From assembly GCA_030770425.1 (NCBI GenBank), contig JASJFT010000110.1, positions 86,287-150,286 of the forward strand: a DNA stretch of 64,000 nucleotides, given 5' to 3'. Position numbers and translations under genes: made by a program. Positions 21,490 to 33,363 of the stretch are shown one piece after another. The notes below the pieces were generated by a model. That model was not told where the DNA came from and made no database searches. It was given only the letters and a program-made list of their open reading frames with translations. Position 1 is the first letter of the stretch. Each line of letters starts with the position of its first letter. Source of the DNA: Darksidea phi. Taxonomy: Eukaryota; Ascomycota; Dothideomycetes; Pleosporales; Lentitheciaceae.

Positions 21490-23065
21490 ATGGTCTCCCA
21501 AAACGTAATTGAGCTTCAACCCATAGGCGAAAATTCAAGGGACCAAGCTCCCATCAATACGAATGATGATCCAGTAGAGTTCCTCCCACAGCCATCAAGA
21601 ACCGTCAGTGTCGTAGAGCGATGGAACAGTCCCAGGATCAATATCTGGCGCACATTCGCGACCTTCCTTGCTTTTATCATCATGGGCGCGAATGATGCGG
21701 CGTGCGGTGCGCTTATTCCATATGTAAGCTATTCTCGGGAATGGTATGTTAAGCGCCGTGACTGATGGCCTGTAGATTGAGAAGTTCTACGGATTGACAT
21801 ATGTTATTGTCTCTCTAATCTTCCTCTCACCACTACTCGGATACGCGGGGGCAGCTTTTCTTAACAATTCCATCCACATCCGCTTGGGTCAGCGCGGTGT
21901 TGCCTTCTTAGGTCCAGCCTGTCACGTCCTCGCGTACCTGAGCATCGCACTACATCCACCATACCCCGTGTTTGTAGCAGCCTTTGTTCTGGCCGGCTTC
22001 GGTAACGGTCTCGAAAACGCAGCGTGGAACGCCTGGCTGGGTAACATGGCCAACTCCAACGAGGTTCTGGGCTTTCTTCATGGGTTTTATGGGCTTGGAG
22101 CGTTACTTAGTCCACTTGTGGCGACTTCTCTAATCATTCAGGCTGGTTGGCCCTGGTATGCCTTTTACTATGTTATGGTATGTAACCCCTTGGCCTCGTG
22201 CTTCAGCAACTCATAAATCTGTAGCTTGGCGGCGCAGCTATTGAACTTACCACCTCTCTATGGGCCTTTTGGCCAGCTTCTGGCCGTGTATATCGAGAAT
22301 CCAGGCCGCGCACTGCCGCGATGAAGGATAATCGTCTCAGCGAAGCACTGAAGAGTCGAGTTACATGGGTCGTGTCCTTCTTTCTACTCTGCTACGGAGG
22401 TGCCGAAGTGGCTCTGGGTGGTTGGGTAGTGACCTTCATGATACGAGAGCGTGAGGGTCAGCCTTTCGAATCGGGCATGGTAGCTACCGGCTTTTGGACC
22501 GGCTTCACCACCGGACGTTTCGTACTCGGTTTCTTAACGCCCAGATTGGGAGAGAAGCTCGCCGCTGCGGTAAATTCTCTAAGGCTTTTTACCTAGATGG
22601 GGCTAATCGCGGCACTAGATCTACGTTGTCCTTTCCATGGTTTGCCAGCTCATCTTCTGGCTCGTCCCCTCGTTTCACGTTTCTGCTATCGCCGTGTCTC
22701 TCCAAGGCTTCTTCCTAGGTCCGCTGTTTCCAGCCGCAATCGTAACAGCAACAAAGGCCCTTCCACCCTACCTCCATGTCTCGGCAATAGGTTTCGCAGC
22801 TGCTTTCGCTGGTGGAGGCGGTGCCGTCCTGCCCTTCGCGATTGGTGCTCTAGCACAATCGCAAGGTGTGTCCGTGCTCCAGCCCGTCATCCTTGCAATC
22901 TTAGTGGTCCTCCTCATTCTATGGATCTGCCTTCCTGCAATTAATAAAGCTCCAGTGGGAAGTCATGATGAGTCAGTAACCAAGGGACGACAATGGGTAT
23001 ATGTCGATTTTGACCTTGTGGAGGCTGGAAGGCGGACGATCCGGAAGGCTAGGGGTGGAGAGTAG
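21490..23065 (+). CDS. MFS transporter (BSC6/fucose-permease-like)
   Basis: Four exons, 21490-21723, 21776-22177, 22225-22569 and 22619-23065, all phase 0; 475 aa. About 12 hydrophobic segments after a 60-residue cytosolic N-terminus: FATFLAFIIMGANDAACGALIPY, YVIVSLIFLSPLLGYAGAAFL, VFVAAFVLAGFGNGLENAAWNAWLG, then the second half starting ALKSRVTWVVSFFLLCYGG and ending PVILAILVVLLILWICLPAI. GFWTGFTTGRFVLG resembles the MFS A-like motif between TM8 and TM9. Substrate unknown. Exon ends coincide with strong GTAAG/GTATG donors. The downstream 3' region has no other gene. Confidence 0.85.
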
Positions 23066-23351
23066 GCATGCCTCTTACATTTTCTTTGATGTATCGGCGC
23101 CTCCTGTACTAGAGCAGAGGTCTATGTACATTAGTCTCTTACATTCTACAGTAAACCTGTTAAGAACCCTGGAACTACGTAGTTCTTCTATGTACTACGT
23201 ATCCTGATAGCGTTCAATAAATAATACTAACTAAAGGCTGTTTAATTTAGTAGATAATTTATTGGAGTAGAGATGGCCATGTAGGTTCATATGCACAGAC
23301 TTCTGACACATGACTGTAACACATCAATAGTGTGCCCACTCCCCAATTTAG

Positions 23352-23800
23352 TTTGGATTTTTATAGCGGGAGTCTCTTTTGTAAGATCCGCACGAAATAC
23401 AGTAGGAGTTTGTATATAGTAGAGGTGCTATACGCACACCTTATACAGGACTGTCGAGCTGTAGGGCTGTACACAGTACTATCGATCGTGAGATACCGAC
23501 GAGGTGATATTTCGAACATCGAACATTGAGGCGACGAGCAATGACATGTGCTGCCGAACCACAGAGCCTTGTTAAGAGACCAACTGCGGTAGCGATGAGT
23601 TAGCATACCCACACTACCGCCCACAATGTAAAAATTGCCTGCGATGATACCAGCAGCCTACTCGCATCCATCTCTTATCCTCAGCCAGGTTCCTCACATC
23701 CATTTCTTATACCCAGCCAGCTTCCTCACACATCATGTCTTCGCCAACGATTCTTCGCCTGGCCTTCAGTAGGACAGTGAACTAGACTACGCCCGCTCCT
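23352..23800 (+). repeat. Dispersed LTR-like repeat, copy A (with internal flank)
   Basis: 23352-23560 matches 32532-32724 (GGGAGTCTCTTT, CGCACGAAA, CAGTAGGAGTTTGT, GTAGAGGTGCTATA, TGACATGTGCTGCCGAACC). It also matches, inverted and RIP-mutated, 4857-5062. Beyond 23560 it goes on matching copy C only (TAAAAATTGCCT, CATCTCTTATCC), so 23561-23800 is probably inner sequence of a retroelement and 23352-23560 its LTR. The flank has a direct duplication CAT(C/T)TCTTATnCnCAGCCAG. No coding content. Confidence 0.6.
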
Positions 23801-24905
23801 CAATGCCTACATATTCACATCAAGCAGTGAATTACAGAGCGATGGGAAATTCGTGTAGACAAGTAGCACCACAAGAAAGCATTTTCAGTGATTGGATCTT
23901 GAACGCAGTACTCTTGCCTTCGCTGTATTGCAAGGTGTGGAGCCAATTTTTGATTGACTGCGACCGTACCAAACGTGCAGCTGATAGGAGGGGCGCCGCA
24001 AAGACAGTCGACTACTCATTCGCCTCGCTTTGCGGAACCGTGATAATGTACGACATCTTTTTTTTTTTTTGCATACAGTTCTAGCGCACTATAACTTGCA
24101 CTGTAGACTCTTTACGTATATATCATGTTCTCTCCTGCAGAGCGCTAGCGACTCAAATAATTGTAAGCACATGGCATATGCTAGGCTTCCAGCTTTCTTG
24201 CAATCTGCACTGGTGCGACGAGTTGTATAAAGGCAGGCCAGAGTATATACTCATAATGTTAAGACTATGTTATCCCGGACGGTATTTCGTAATCAACAGA
24301 AGTGGCAGAGCGGTATGGATATGACTACAACCCTTCCGAACTCCTTACCCGGTGTTCGCACCCTTCGCCCGGGTTCTCGCGATCTTGGATTAATATATAA
24401 GCGCAAACCCGGGTCCCACCGACGTCTAGCCACTTCCACGCCATCGGTTGTTATTTGGACATTGTTGCACGACAGCAAAACACTTTAGTAGATAGACCAT
24501 TCGCATGAATGGAGCTTTCAACGTCGCATGGTAAGCTGGGTTAACCTGAACAAAGGTGAACCCGAGCCGCTACTCCGCAGCTCCCACGCCGCCAAAATAG
24601 CCTGGTCTGTTCCAGAGCGTGGTCCATCGACAGTTCACCAATGATTTATGCCCTTAAGTGTTTGCGCAAAAACGTACTGTGGGGCCTCGAGTTTTGTGGA
24701 TACCTTGTCTACGGTGGCTTGGTACCGACTAGGGTAGGGGCTCAGATAGATTGATCGTTTAGATGGACTATCGGCATATACCTAAATCCCAACAATATGC
24801 ACAGCACCATGAAATATAATGTACCTCCTTTGTACCTTTTCAATCGCCGTTGCGTTACTCTTTGCTGGGACCTTTTCCTAATTCCTTTCCACGACTGTGT
24901 AAAAG
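23801..24905. other. Intergenic
   Basis: 1.1 kb; a run of T at 24057-24070 and AT-rich promoter-like sequence before the DUF1996 gene. No gene seen. Confidence 0.5.
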
Positions 24906-26212
24906 ATGAAGGTCAACACTCTCGCCGCCTACGCGGCGCTCACAGCAACTGGCTTTGCCCAAACTAAACCGCCACCAGTCTGCGCAGAATGCTCCACCGC
25001 ACCCATGCTCCGTTTTTCTTGCTCGCAGCTTGTGGTTGAACGTCTTGATCCTCTCGTCACACCGGGGCTGAATCCGTCACCTCATGTGCATCAAGTAAGT
25101 GCAAGCAATACCCAACAAAACAAAAACCCCAAACCTATCTATATACTTAGACTTTCTAGATCGTGGGCGGCAATTCCTTCAACGCCAGCATGGACCCTCT
25201 TAACGACTTACCCGCAACTTCAACCTGCACAAGCTGCACATTTAGCGAGGACTTCAGGTACAGCCCATCACTTTGAAAGTACACAACAAGTAATTGACCA
25301 ATACCCAGCAACTACTGGACGGCAGTGCTCTACTTCCGTGCCCGAAATGGCACCTTCCGCCGCGTTCCTCAAATGGGCAACCTCTTCCTCGAAGAGGCCA
25401 CCGGCGGCCAAACGGTCTACTACATCCCGCCCTATGACGGCATCACCAACGTAACCGCTTTCCGCCCCGGATTCCGCATGCTCGTCGGTGATCCCAACGC
25501 ACGTACCGACCGTCACACACAGGAATCGCGGCAATCTAGCTTTCGGTGCTTTGGTGCCGGGTTCGAGGGTGGACAGGGACCGCCAGGCGGTGGAAATGAT
25601 ACGAGACATTTCCCTAAGGGGCCGTGTACGGGAGGGATTAGAAGTAATATTTTCTTTCCGACGTGTTGGGATGGAGTGAATCTAGACAGCCCAGATCACA
25701 AATCACACGTCTCCTTCCCCGCCAACAACGGCTCTTTCGAACGGAACAGCCCCTGCCCGGCCTCCCATCCCGTTAAGATTCCGCAGCTCTTTTACGAGAT
25801 CCTCTGGGACACTCGTGAATTCAATGACCTGTCGGAGTGGCCTGAAGACGGCTCCCAACCCTTTGTGTTCAGCACCGGCGATCCGTAAGTGTTTCTCCAT
25901 GTCTGCCTCCTCCCTTTGTATGATACTAACGTGAGATCAAAGAACTGGATATTCTCAACATGCTGATTACATATTTGGTTGGAAAGGCGATGCGCTTCAG
26001 CGTGCCATGGACCAGCGCTGCGCCGGGAACTGTCCAACGCTGCAGACGCAGGCTACCGGTGTAGCAAACGAGTGTACGCAAGCCAGGCGTGTTGATGAGG
26101 TGATTGATGGATGTAAGTGGCTCCTCTGCTTATAATGACTTAGCAGCTAAGCTGACTCGGTATAGGGCTTGATAGTCTTCCAGGAAATCATCCTATTACA
26201 TGGGAAGAATAA
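24906..26212 (+). CDS. DUF1996 secreted protein
   Basis: Five exons, 24906-25094, 25160-25257, 25309-25884, 25943-26112 and 26166-26212, phases closing, about 359 aa. An N-terminal signal peptide (MKVNTLAAYAALTATGFAQT) is followed by the DUF1996 core: LRFSCSQLVVERLDPLV, HVHQIVGGNSFNASM, YFRARNGTFRRVPQ, a GITNVTAFRPGFRMLVG block, FPTCWDGVNLDSPDHKSHV, CPASHPVKIPQLFYEI and FNDLSEWPEDGSQPFV. The family is extracellular in fungi, often linked to cell wall or lytic enzyme sets; biochemical function is not established as far as I know. No WSC or CBM domain is present. The short last exon encodes the expected WLDSLPG tail. Confidence 0.88.
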
Positions 26213-26517
26213 GCGCTATCTAGGAGAAGTAGAAGCTGGTTCTAATGCGTGCATCGGTTACCCTTCGTAGAAACTGATACGGACTCAAACGTTGTCCCTT
26301 ACGTATGATTAGAATTAGGCCGCAAAATTCTCACAGATTGACACGACCGCCGCGAACTGCCACCACCTGTATCTTGATCCAACTTATCGGCCCGAATTCT
26401 TATTGTAAGATTAGATCATAAAGATAGACGCAAGAATCTAGAAATGTGTCTTGTACAGAAATGCTCCCAAACGCCTCTAGAAACGTACAATCGTACTCGC
26501 CCATAGTGTGCAACCAC

Positions 26518-27424
26518 TCATCTGAACTTGCTGTAAATAACCGCAAAGATAAGCAAAACAAGCACCGTGATAATCGCAATGGTGATGATTCGGTTTGTAG
26601 CCATCCTGTGATCGTAATCTCGTTAGCATACCGGGCCTCAAAACGGGAACCATGATCTAGGGCATTCCGCATCAACATGCCTAGCTTTGTCACCAATTTT
26701 CGGGAGAATACACACCTTCTTGCCATTCCCTTCAGCGTTTTGATACTCCGATCTGTGTAACTTTCGCTCGCCAACAACGTGCCCCTCGTATGCTCGATCT
26801 GTTCCCTCTGCCTATGCAAATCACTCAGTGTGCCCGCGCCAATCTGCTCCGTTTCAAGCGCCATGCGCTGCGCCGCAGTAAGCCTCCCTGATGACCGCTG
26901 AAGCCTATCGGTGCCTGATAGCAGCTGCTGGCGCTGCTCGAGCTGCGCATCTGTGTCCGGGTTGTCGGTATAGCGATCACCGAAGAGTTTGCTGCGGTCA
27001 TTGGTGTAAGCTTCGAGTTTACGCTTGGAGCTATCTAGGTCGTGTTCGAAGTTGCGGAAGCGCGAGTTATATTTGGATTTGAGGTTTGCGGGGATGTTGG
27101 ACTTTTCGAGGCGCATTTGACCAATCTAGATACGAAGCCATTAGCTATCATTTTGTGATAATGCCATGCATGAGAGATATGCGCTTTTTCTTTCGAATAG
27201 CAGCCACGCATTCTGTCACATGCACACTAGTAAGTCGGACTTACCAGTTCATCTGCCTCCTCCAACGCCCTCTCTGCCCTACTGATAGCAGCCTTCCGAG
27301 GCTCGCCAGTTGTTTCCTTGATCTGCTCTATTTGTTGGTTCAAGTCGGCCTGCACGAGCTTCAGCTCGGCTTCGTAGCCACCGAAGCGCTCGGTGCCTGC
27401 TTCCGCATCGATAAGGTTAGACAT
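26518..27424 (-). CDS. VTI1: v-SNARE of the VTI1 family
   Basis: Three exons, 27424-27245, 27125-26716 and 26605-26518, phases closing; 225 aa, the usual size. VTI1 is a Qb-SNARE in Golgi-endosome-vacuole transport. N-terminal Habc region (MSNLIDAEAGTERFGGYEAE...), then QRFRNFE-like helix, the SNARE motif with the central Q layer (LLSGTDRLQRSSGRL...DLHRQREQIEHTRGTLL) and a C-terminal anchor encoded by the last exon (NRIITIAIITVLVLLIFAVI). The anchor exon is easily missed because the third exon is 88 nt. It lies head-to-head with the FAD oxidoreductase gene, 854 bp apart. Confidence 0.93.
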
Positions 27425-28278
27425 GGCGGTTGTCGCGAGGGAATTTTTCCAGTCTACGAAGTGTCGATGAGAACTAACAGGGGTATGGGTCGATATAGAC
27501 GCGTTGCTGTGAATCGGAGAGTGGGTTATGAGAGTGTCGTAAAGGAAGGTTGCAGTCGCGGACGAAGCGCAATGCGTAATGCCAAGACTGAGGCTAGGGC
27601 ATCCTTGTCAGGTCACGTGTGATGACTATGTGCTGGTCTTGCCCGGTGTTCACAACCGTTACTATGTATGCTATTCATCTTCTCTTCTGTACTTGGCCCA
27701 TAGAACAGCAGCTCTCATCGTGCAAGTGCACCCTGACACACCATATGGAAATAGCAATAAAATCCAGAGTTCTGCCCCAATCTATTCAACCTTTGACCGT
27801 CACTTACATCTACCTAAGCCCACCTTTCCCCAACACGAAGGTGTCTTCAGAAACAAAGACACGAACGTTTTCATGATAACTTTATGACGCTCTAAGAACG
27901 ATGTCTCTACCTCCACTACCGGAAGCGCCCTAGCGCAACCCCAACCACTCCGTTCCATCCAGCTAGTCAGATCGTTCCGAGGACGTCAACCCAAGTAAGG
28001 TATAAAGACTTTGACTCGGCAGTTATCCTTGTCCGCTTTTTGCACGCGATATCCGCACATGTTTGAACTTTTCTCACGTTGAGACTAGCTCTAACAAGCT
28101 GAAACCATGCTCGCTTCACAGGTCAACGACCTCACCACTTCTTCCATATCGCCTTTTTTTTTGTAAAATTTTCCTTAATACCATTTCACTAGTATTACTA
28201 TATCGCCGATCCAACCTAGATTTGGTAAATTTCCATCCAGCCTCGCAACCTACAACCTATTGTCGGGCGAAGAAAGAG
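27425..28278. other. Divergent intergenic region
   Basis: Shared 5' region of VTI1 (minus) and the FAD oxidoreductase (plus). Pyrimidine-rich before 28279. No RNA gene or repeat seen. Confidence 0.5.
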
Positions 28279-29927
28279 ATGGAGAAGAAACGCATAGCAA
28301 TAGTCGGAAGCGGAATATCCGGTCTTTCCACCCTCTGGACGCTCCGCAACGCCAACCAAGACATTCACCTCTTTGAAAAAGAGAATCGATTAGGCGGTCA
28401 CACGAATACAGCAATATGGACGACCAAGCAGAACAACAAGAGTACGCCTGTAGATACAGGGTTCATCGTGCTGAATACAGCTACGTATCGTTAGTCTACG
28501 CGTGATAATACAGATAGACGAGTCCTGACGAGACTCACAGCGAACTTCATCGCCTTCTTGAAAGAACTAGGAGTCAAGACAATGACAAGCAAAATGACTT
28601 TCGGTATATCCCGCGACTTCGGCGCCTTCGAATGGTCCGGTACCTCCCTCTCGGCACTCTTCGCCCAGCCCACCAATGCCCTCCGACCAACCTTCTGGCG
28701 CATGATTTTTGATATTATCCGGTTCAACCTGTTCAGTCTCGACCTACTCTCCTCGTCCTCTAGCCCATCATCTGAGCTTACTATTGGCGAGTACCTCGAG
28801 CAGCAGGGGTACTCTGACACTTTTCGCGATGACTACTTAATTCCAATGACTGCTTGTGTATGGTCCACGGGCGCTGATAAGTGCGCGCTCGAGTTCCCCG
28901 CTCTAACGCTTGTACGCTTCATGTGGAATCATCATCTTCTTTCGACGGTGCAGGAACGACCGCCCTGGTTGACTATTGAGGGCGGATCCCAAAGATATAT
29001 CGATGCGGTGATGAAAGAATGTCAAAGTGCGAGAGTATACTTGAACACGCCCGTAGAATCGCTCGAGCGCAAAGACGGGAAGGTGGAGATAACACTTGGT
29101 GAGAAAGGCGAAGGGAGAAAAGAGTTATTTGACGAGGTGGTGCTAGCTTGCCATGGAGATCAGGCGAGATGGATCGTAGGCGATGCAGCAACGTCTGAAG
29201 AGAAAGATATCCTGAGTGCCTTCGAAACGACACCTAACACAGCATATCTGCATTCTGATCTATCTGTACATGAACTCACACCCCTCCTTCAACACTAAAG
29301 TTAGCTTATACTAACAATCTACAGCTCATGCCCAAACGCCGCACCGCCTGGTCCGCCTGGAACTACCTCACTCACTCTTCACCCCCATCCAAACCTGACA
29401 GCCCTGCAGCCGGCACACTCCAAACTGTTTCACTAACCTACAACATGAACATCCTACAAGCCCTAGCCGTCCCCACATATGGCGACATTCTCGTTACGTT
29501 GAATCCCCAAACCCCACCATCCCCCTCACGCACACAAGCAACCTACCAATACCGACATCCACTCTACAATGCTCGCATGGTGGCCGCCCAAGGAGAGCTT
29601 GAGCAAATACAGGGGAAGAGGGGAGTATGGTATGTGGGGGCTTGGACGGGATATGGTTTTCACGAGGACGGATTTGCAAGTGGTATGGGTGTGGGATTGA
29701 GACTTGGGGGAAGCGTGCCGTGGGAGGCGAAGAGTGCGAAGTTTAGCAGGGGCGTAAAGCCGGTATTGGGGTGGAAGGACTTTGTTGCTAGGGCTGTTGT
29801 TTGGATGTTGCAGTTGTACATTTTGACCTTGGAACGTGTAGTAGGGATACAAAGGAGGAGTATACTAAAGGGCAAGGAGTATGCGAACAGTAATGGTGTA
29901 ACCCATGGAAAGGTTAAAGCATCATAG
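28279..29927 (+). CDS. FAD-dependent amine-oxidase-like oxidoreductase (COG2907 type)
   Basis: Three exons, 28279-28489, 28541-29265 and 29325-29927, phases closing; 512 aa. The N-terminus has the Rossmann dinucleotide motif IAIVGSGISGLSTLWTL followed by the E-box LFEKENRLGGH, DTGFIVLNTATYPNF (Tyr-Pro formed across intron 1, which has a GTTAGT donor), a central SxxEFPALTLVRFMWNHH region, GGSQRYIDAV and the C-terminal GVWYVGAWTGYGFHEDG FAD-binding motif. The family resembles bacterial proteins encoded next to cyclopropane-fatty-acid synthases, but no such partner lies in this window. It may oxidise lipid or amine substrates; the substrate is unknown. A hydrophobic stretch (AVVWMLQLYILTL) near the C-terminus may associate with membrane. 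Confidence 0.85.
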
Positions 29928-30195
29928 AACGTCAGAAACTTGGAAGCCCTTCAGCTCTCCCGCAAAGATCAGTATCTTCATCTAATCATGCACTTTATGA
30001 TCTCGAGCTTAGCACCGTGAGGTTGTGATTTATGTCGTTGATTTTAGAGAAACCTTAAGATACCCATGATGGTCGTCACAGAACCGGCACGACCGGAGCC
30101 TGAATGCTGATGCGCGACATCTTACTGTCGATATGGCCGCCCGCATATTGAAAGACGCTCGAAGAACTCCCCCAACCCAGGTGTCCGGAACCACA

Positions 30196-30771
30196 CTAGA
30201 CCTCAGCAATTTCTCTCAATCGTCGGATGGTGGACCTTGTGGCCGCGGCAGCGGGGGTACTGTCAAAAATTAGCACAGTATTTTTAAGTTAACCTCCGTT
30301 GTTTGGGTTCGTGAATGTGCACGCGCGGCAAAGGGAGGCTTACGTGACGGTGTAGGCGCCACCGGCGGTGGTCTTGCGGCAGGACCGGCACTTCCAGATA
30401 CCTGGGCGAGTTAACATTTCGCAACTAATTGACGGCAAAGGCGGGTGGTTTCTCAGGTCTGTGTAAAGGCTCCAAGATATGAATAGCGTTGTCCTAAGCC
30501 TCACACCGACCAAAGTTCCCACTGTGCGCCTCGATTCCACATACCGACAGCCTCGCGCTTGACAGCGTTCTTTCCGCAGAATTGGCAGACGTAGCGGGCG
30601 TGCTGGGTGATCTACCGCACACAAAGTCAGCCATTGCGCTCGCCCACAACGCGCTCGCTCGCTCGCTGGTGGTATACGTACTTCCATCTTCTTGACCTGC
30701 TTTCGCAGGGAAGCGCCGTAACGCGTTCCGTACTTGCCGGTGATGCCGACCTTCTTCGTGCGTTTGGTCAT
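30196..30771 (-). CDS. RPL43: 60S ribosomal protein eL43 (L37a)
   Basis: Four exons, 30771-30682, 30611-30545, 30401-30344 and 30259-30196, phases closing; 92 aa, the exact family length. [19 protein letters not shown] starts the protein; the zinc ribbon has CxxC pairs (CQFC encoded in exon 2, CRSC in exon 3); the last exon gives [12 protein letters not shown]. Three introns in a gene this short are usual for fungal ribosomal proteins. A spliced leader exon upstream of the ATG is possible but not needed. Confidence 0.95.
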
Positions 30772-31059
30772 TGTGCCTCGTGTGTTGTGGGGTTTGGGAG
30801 GGTGATGGACGTTCGAGGTTGGAGTCGCTTCGTTATTTTGAGGCCGCGCTGCCAAGGTCGTGGCTCGCTTAGCCAGAATTAGTGGGTACGTTGCGGTGCA
30901 TCGGCGGATTATTTCGCCGGTCCGAGAAACGCTAGCTTCCATCTAGTTGCCTACTCTCGAACCTAGGACTACTGAATACGCTTCTTCATTCATTCGCTTG
31001 CTCTATCTTGGAAGCCTGGAATTTGAAAGCAGCTCAGCTGGTAAATCCCAATCCGGATC

Positions 31060-32275
31060 ATGACCGACAAACACCCATCTCGGAGCTTAGCACGCGAGCA
31101 ATCACCCGCTCGTCTCGAGGAATACCACTATATGCAAGAAGCTATATTCGCCGATCTTCCGGACGAACTGATATCCCAGGTGCTTTCCCACATTGTCTTG
31201 GATCTCGCTCCTCCAACATGCACAACGCAGCTACTTCCACTCGGCCTCATGAATCGTTAGTTTTCTCGTGCAGCAGGAGAATTGGTTTACGAAAAGCTAC
31301 AGTTCCCTATTAACGTCCGTTCGACCTCCTTGTTACTAAGGACGCTGCGAACAAAGCCGTAGCTGGGACGTCTCACCAGAGCAGTTTCCTTTCAGTCCTC
31401 TATGTATGGTGAACAGCATTACGATCCTCAAGAAATCTTCGACATGGCCCCTAGCTTAGGTGTCCCCAATTCTCCGCTCTGTATACATCAACATTGGTCT
31501 GACAGGTAATATGTCGGCCCAAGAGAAGCAGTTCTCGCAATAATGCTGTGCTTAACGTCAAGTATCTCAACCATCGATAAGACCAAGGAAGCTGACGAGC
31601 GAAAATCGAATCGACTACCTCCTTTAGTTCCTCTTTAGCTAGAGCCGCTTCTACATATATCTCGGCGCCAGGCTTTTGGCTCAATTCAGACATTTCAGCT
31701 GTCTGCGCAATCTGCACATGTGTCTAAGCACGGTCCCGCTGTCCTACGTCTCTTCAATTCTCGGACTACCGTCCCTCCGAGCCCTCGAATACAATACATG
31801 GTACTATAAACCTGAGCTACGGCTCCACCGCCAACTCACGAACGAAACTGCGCAGCAGCCGTTTCTGAGATTCAACATCTACGCTTTTATTTCTCATTAT
31901 ACGATTTCCGTCAGGACATTGTACAAGCTTTGACCTCTTGCAAGTGATTGAAGTCATTATACATTGGCTTACACCCGGGTGGAGATAATTCTAGCCTCTT
32001 CAGCGACAGCTGCCCAGCTCTACACAAACACTCGCCGCTCATTAGAGAGTTTGCAGATCGTGGAGCTCTCTAGCACGCAATACCAACTATCACCTAACAG
32101 CCTGCTCAAAAGTCTTCGTGATCTCCGCGCCATCCGCATCCTGAAGCTTCCAGTTTACGTCCTCGTTGGCATTAATGACCTTACGACGAGATCTCTTGAT
32201 CTTTCGGATATGCTTCCAGCATCCCTTGAACTGTTAGTCGTCAACGTCACTGGACTTCCCCGTGATCACGTGTGA
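31060..32275 (+). pseudogene. F-box/leucine-rich protein, inactivated by nonsense changes
   Basis: Starts at ATG 31060. The F-box is clear (IFADLPDELISQVLSHI...LLPLGLMNR). In the same frame stops follow at 31258 (TAG), 31360 (TAG), 31507 (TAA) and 31636 (TAG), between text that is otherwise protein-like (FSRAAGELVYEKLQFPINV, then DPQEIFDMAPSLG). All four can be read as Gln codons with C changed to T before A. After about 31660 the protein text moves to other frames (FRHFSCLRNLHMCLSTVPL, LPSLRALEYNTWYYK, and YQLSPNSLLKSLRDLRAIR near 32090-32150), typical of the leucine-rich tail of fungal F-box proteins. Such proteins serve as SCF ubiquitin-ligase adaptors. Introns could explain one frame change but not the stops. 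Confidence 0.65.
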
Positions 32276-32531
32276 CAGAGCAACCTGCACAAGTTTCTCT
32301 GCAGCTTAGCGGACATAATACCCATTCACTTGCTAGGTCTTCATCGAATCTGCGTCCTTGTCAGGTCATATATACCGTCAGCCGCACCGTTGGATTTCAT
32401 CGTACAACGGAAACGCTTTGCTCAAGTCTACGTTCGGTTCGATTGGGTCGTGAAGCGCTACGGCAACGACAAGGAAAGTGAGTCGCACGTTCCGCGCATG
32501 TCATGCGTTTGATGTCAATCTAACGGATTTG

Positions 32532-32724
32532 ATTTGGATTTGCATAGTGGGAGTCTCTTTGTAAAGTCCGCACGAAACACAGTAGGAGTTTGTCCACAGT
32601 AGAGGTGCTATAGCACACCTTATACACAATAATAGAACTGTTGAGCTGTACACAGTGACACCGCCAAGGTGATGTTTCGATATCGAACATTGAGGCGACA
32701 AGCAATGACATGTGCTGCCGAACC
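32532..32724 (+). repeat. Dispersed LTR-like repeat, copy B (solo)
   Basis: 193 bp matching 23352-23560 and the inverse of 4857-5062. It ends exactly at TGCTGCCGAACC, where copy A continues into other sequence, so it behaves as a solo LTR. The start (TGATTTGGATTTGCATAG) is shared with copy C. No obvious target duplication. Confidence 0.6.
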
Positions 32725-33363
32725 GGTCAACCTAACAGATATAGCCGAATATAAAGCAGAATGAAGACTGCAGAATGCCAGTGGAGCCAGCAGTCAAGAG
32801 ATGGCATCGCGATTTCTTCTATGGCCCGACCCTACTCCCCACCCAGATGCGGTGATACTTCAGGAGTATGACATCTTCCCCGGATAAAATCCTCTTGCAT
32901 TGAAGCATGTATATTGACATGTACACATCCATGGGACTATTCGTTCTTTTATGTTCCCATCTCAATCGCGACATGCTACAACTTGCATGGTTCTATTTTC
33001 TGTTGGGGTAGAGGGTTGTTTAAAATAAGGGATGCCCCAGAAGCCTCTTTCTTCATGGCCTGCTGCTGAAGTATTCCAGGGAAACGAACTAGTGTGATGT
33101 TTTTGCGAATCAAATAGTGTGTCGGGATGTGGTGTCTGTCGAATCGCGTGTCGGAGCATCCTCACCATCATGTCGCCCGCCGCTTGGCATGTCTTGTTGG
33201 ACCCCACGAGCCCACTCTACATCTTACAACAGGGTTAGAATACGAAAGGATAAGCCTCTTTCGCACTAAGTAAAGAACTACATCTTCATATCATGGCCTT
33301 ATTAACCGATATAAGAACACAATCTCCGTTCAAAACATCCCCCTGTGTCCGAAGAAACAAAAT
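32725..33363. other. Intergenic
   Basis: Spacer between the solo repeat and the HET gene 3' end. An 81-codon open stretch at 32962-33207 (minus) has no recognisable features; treated as chance. Confidence 0.5.
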
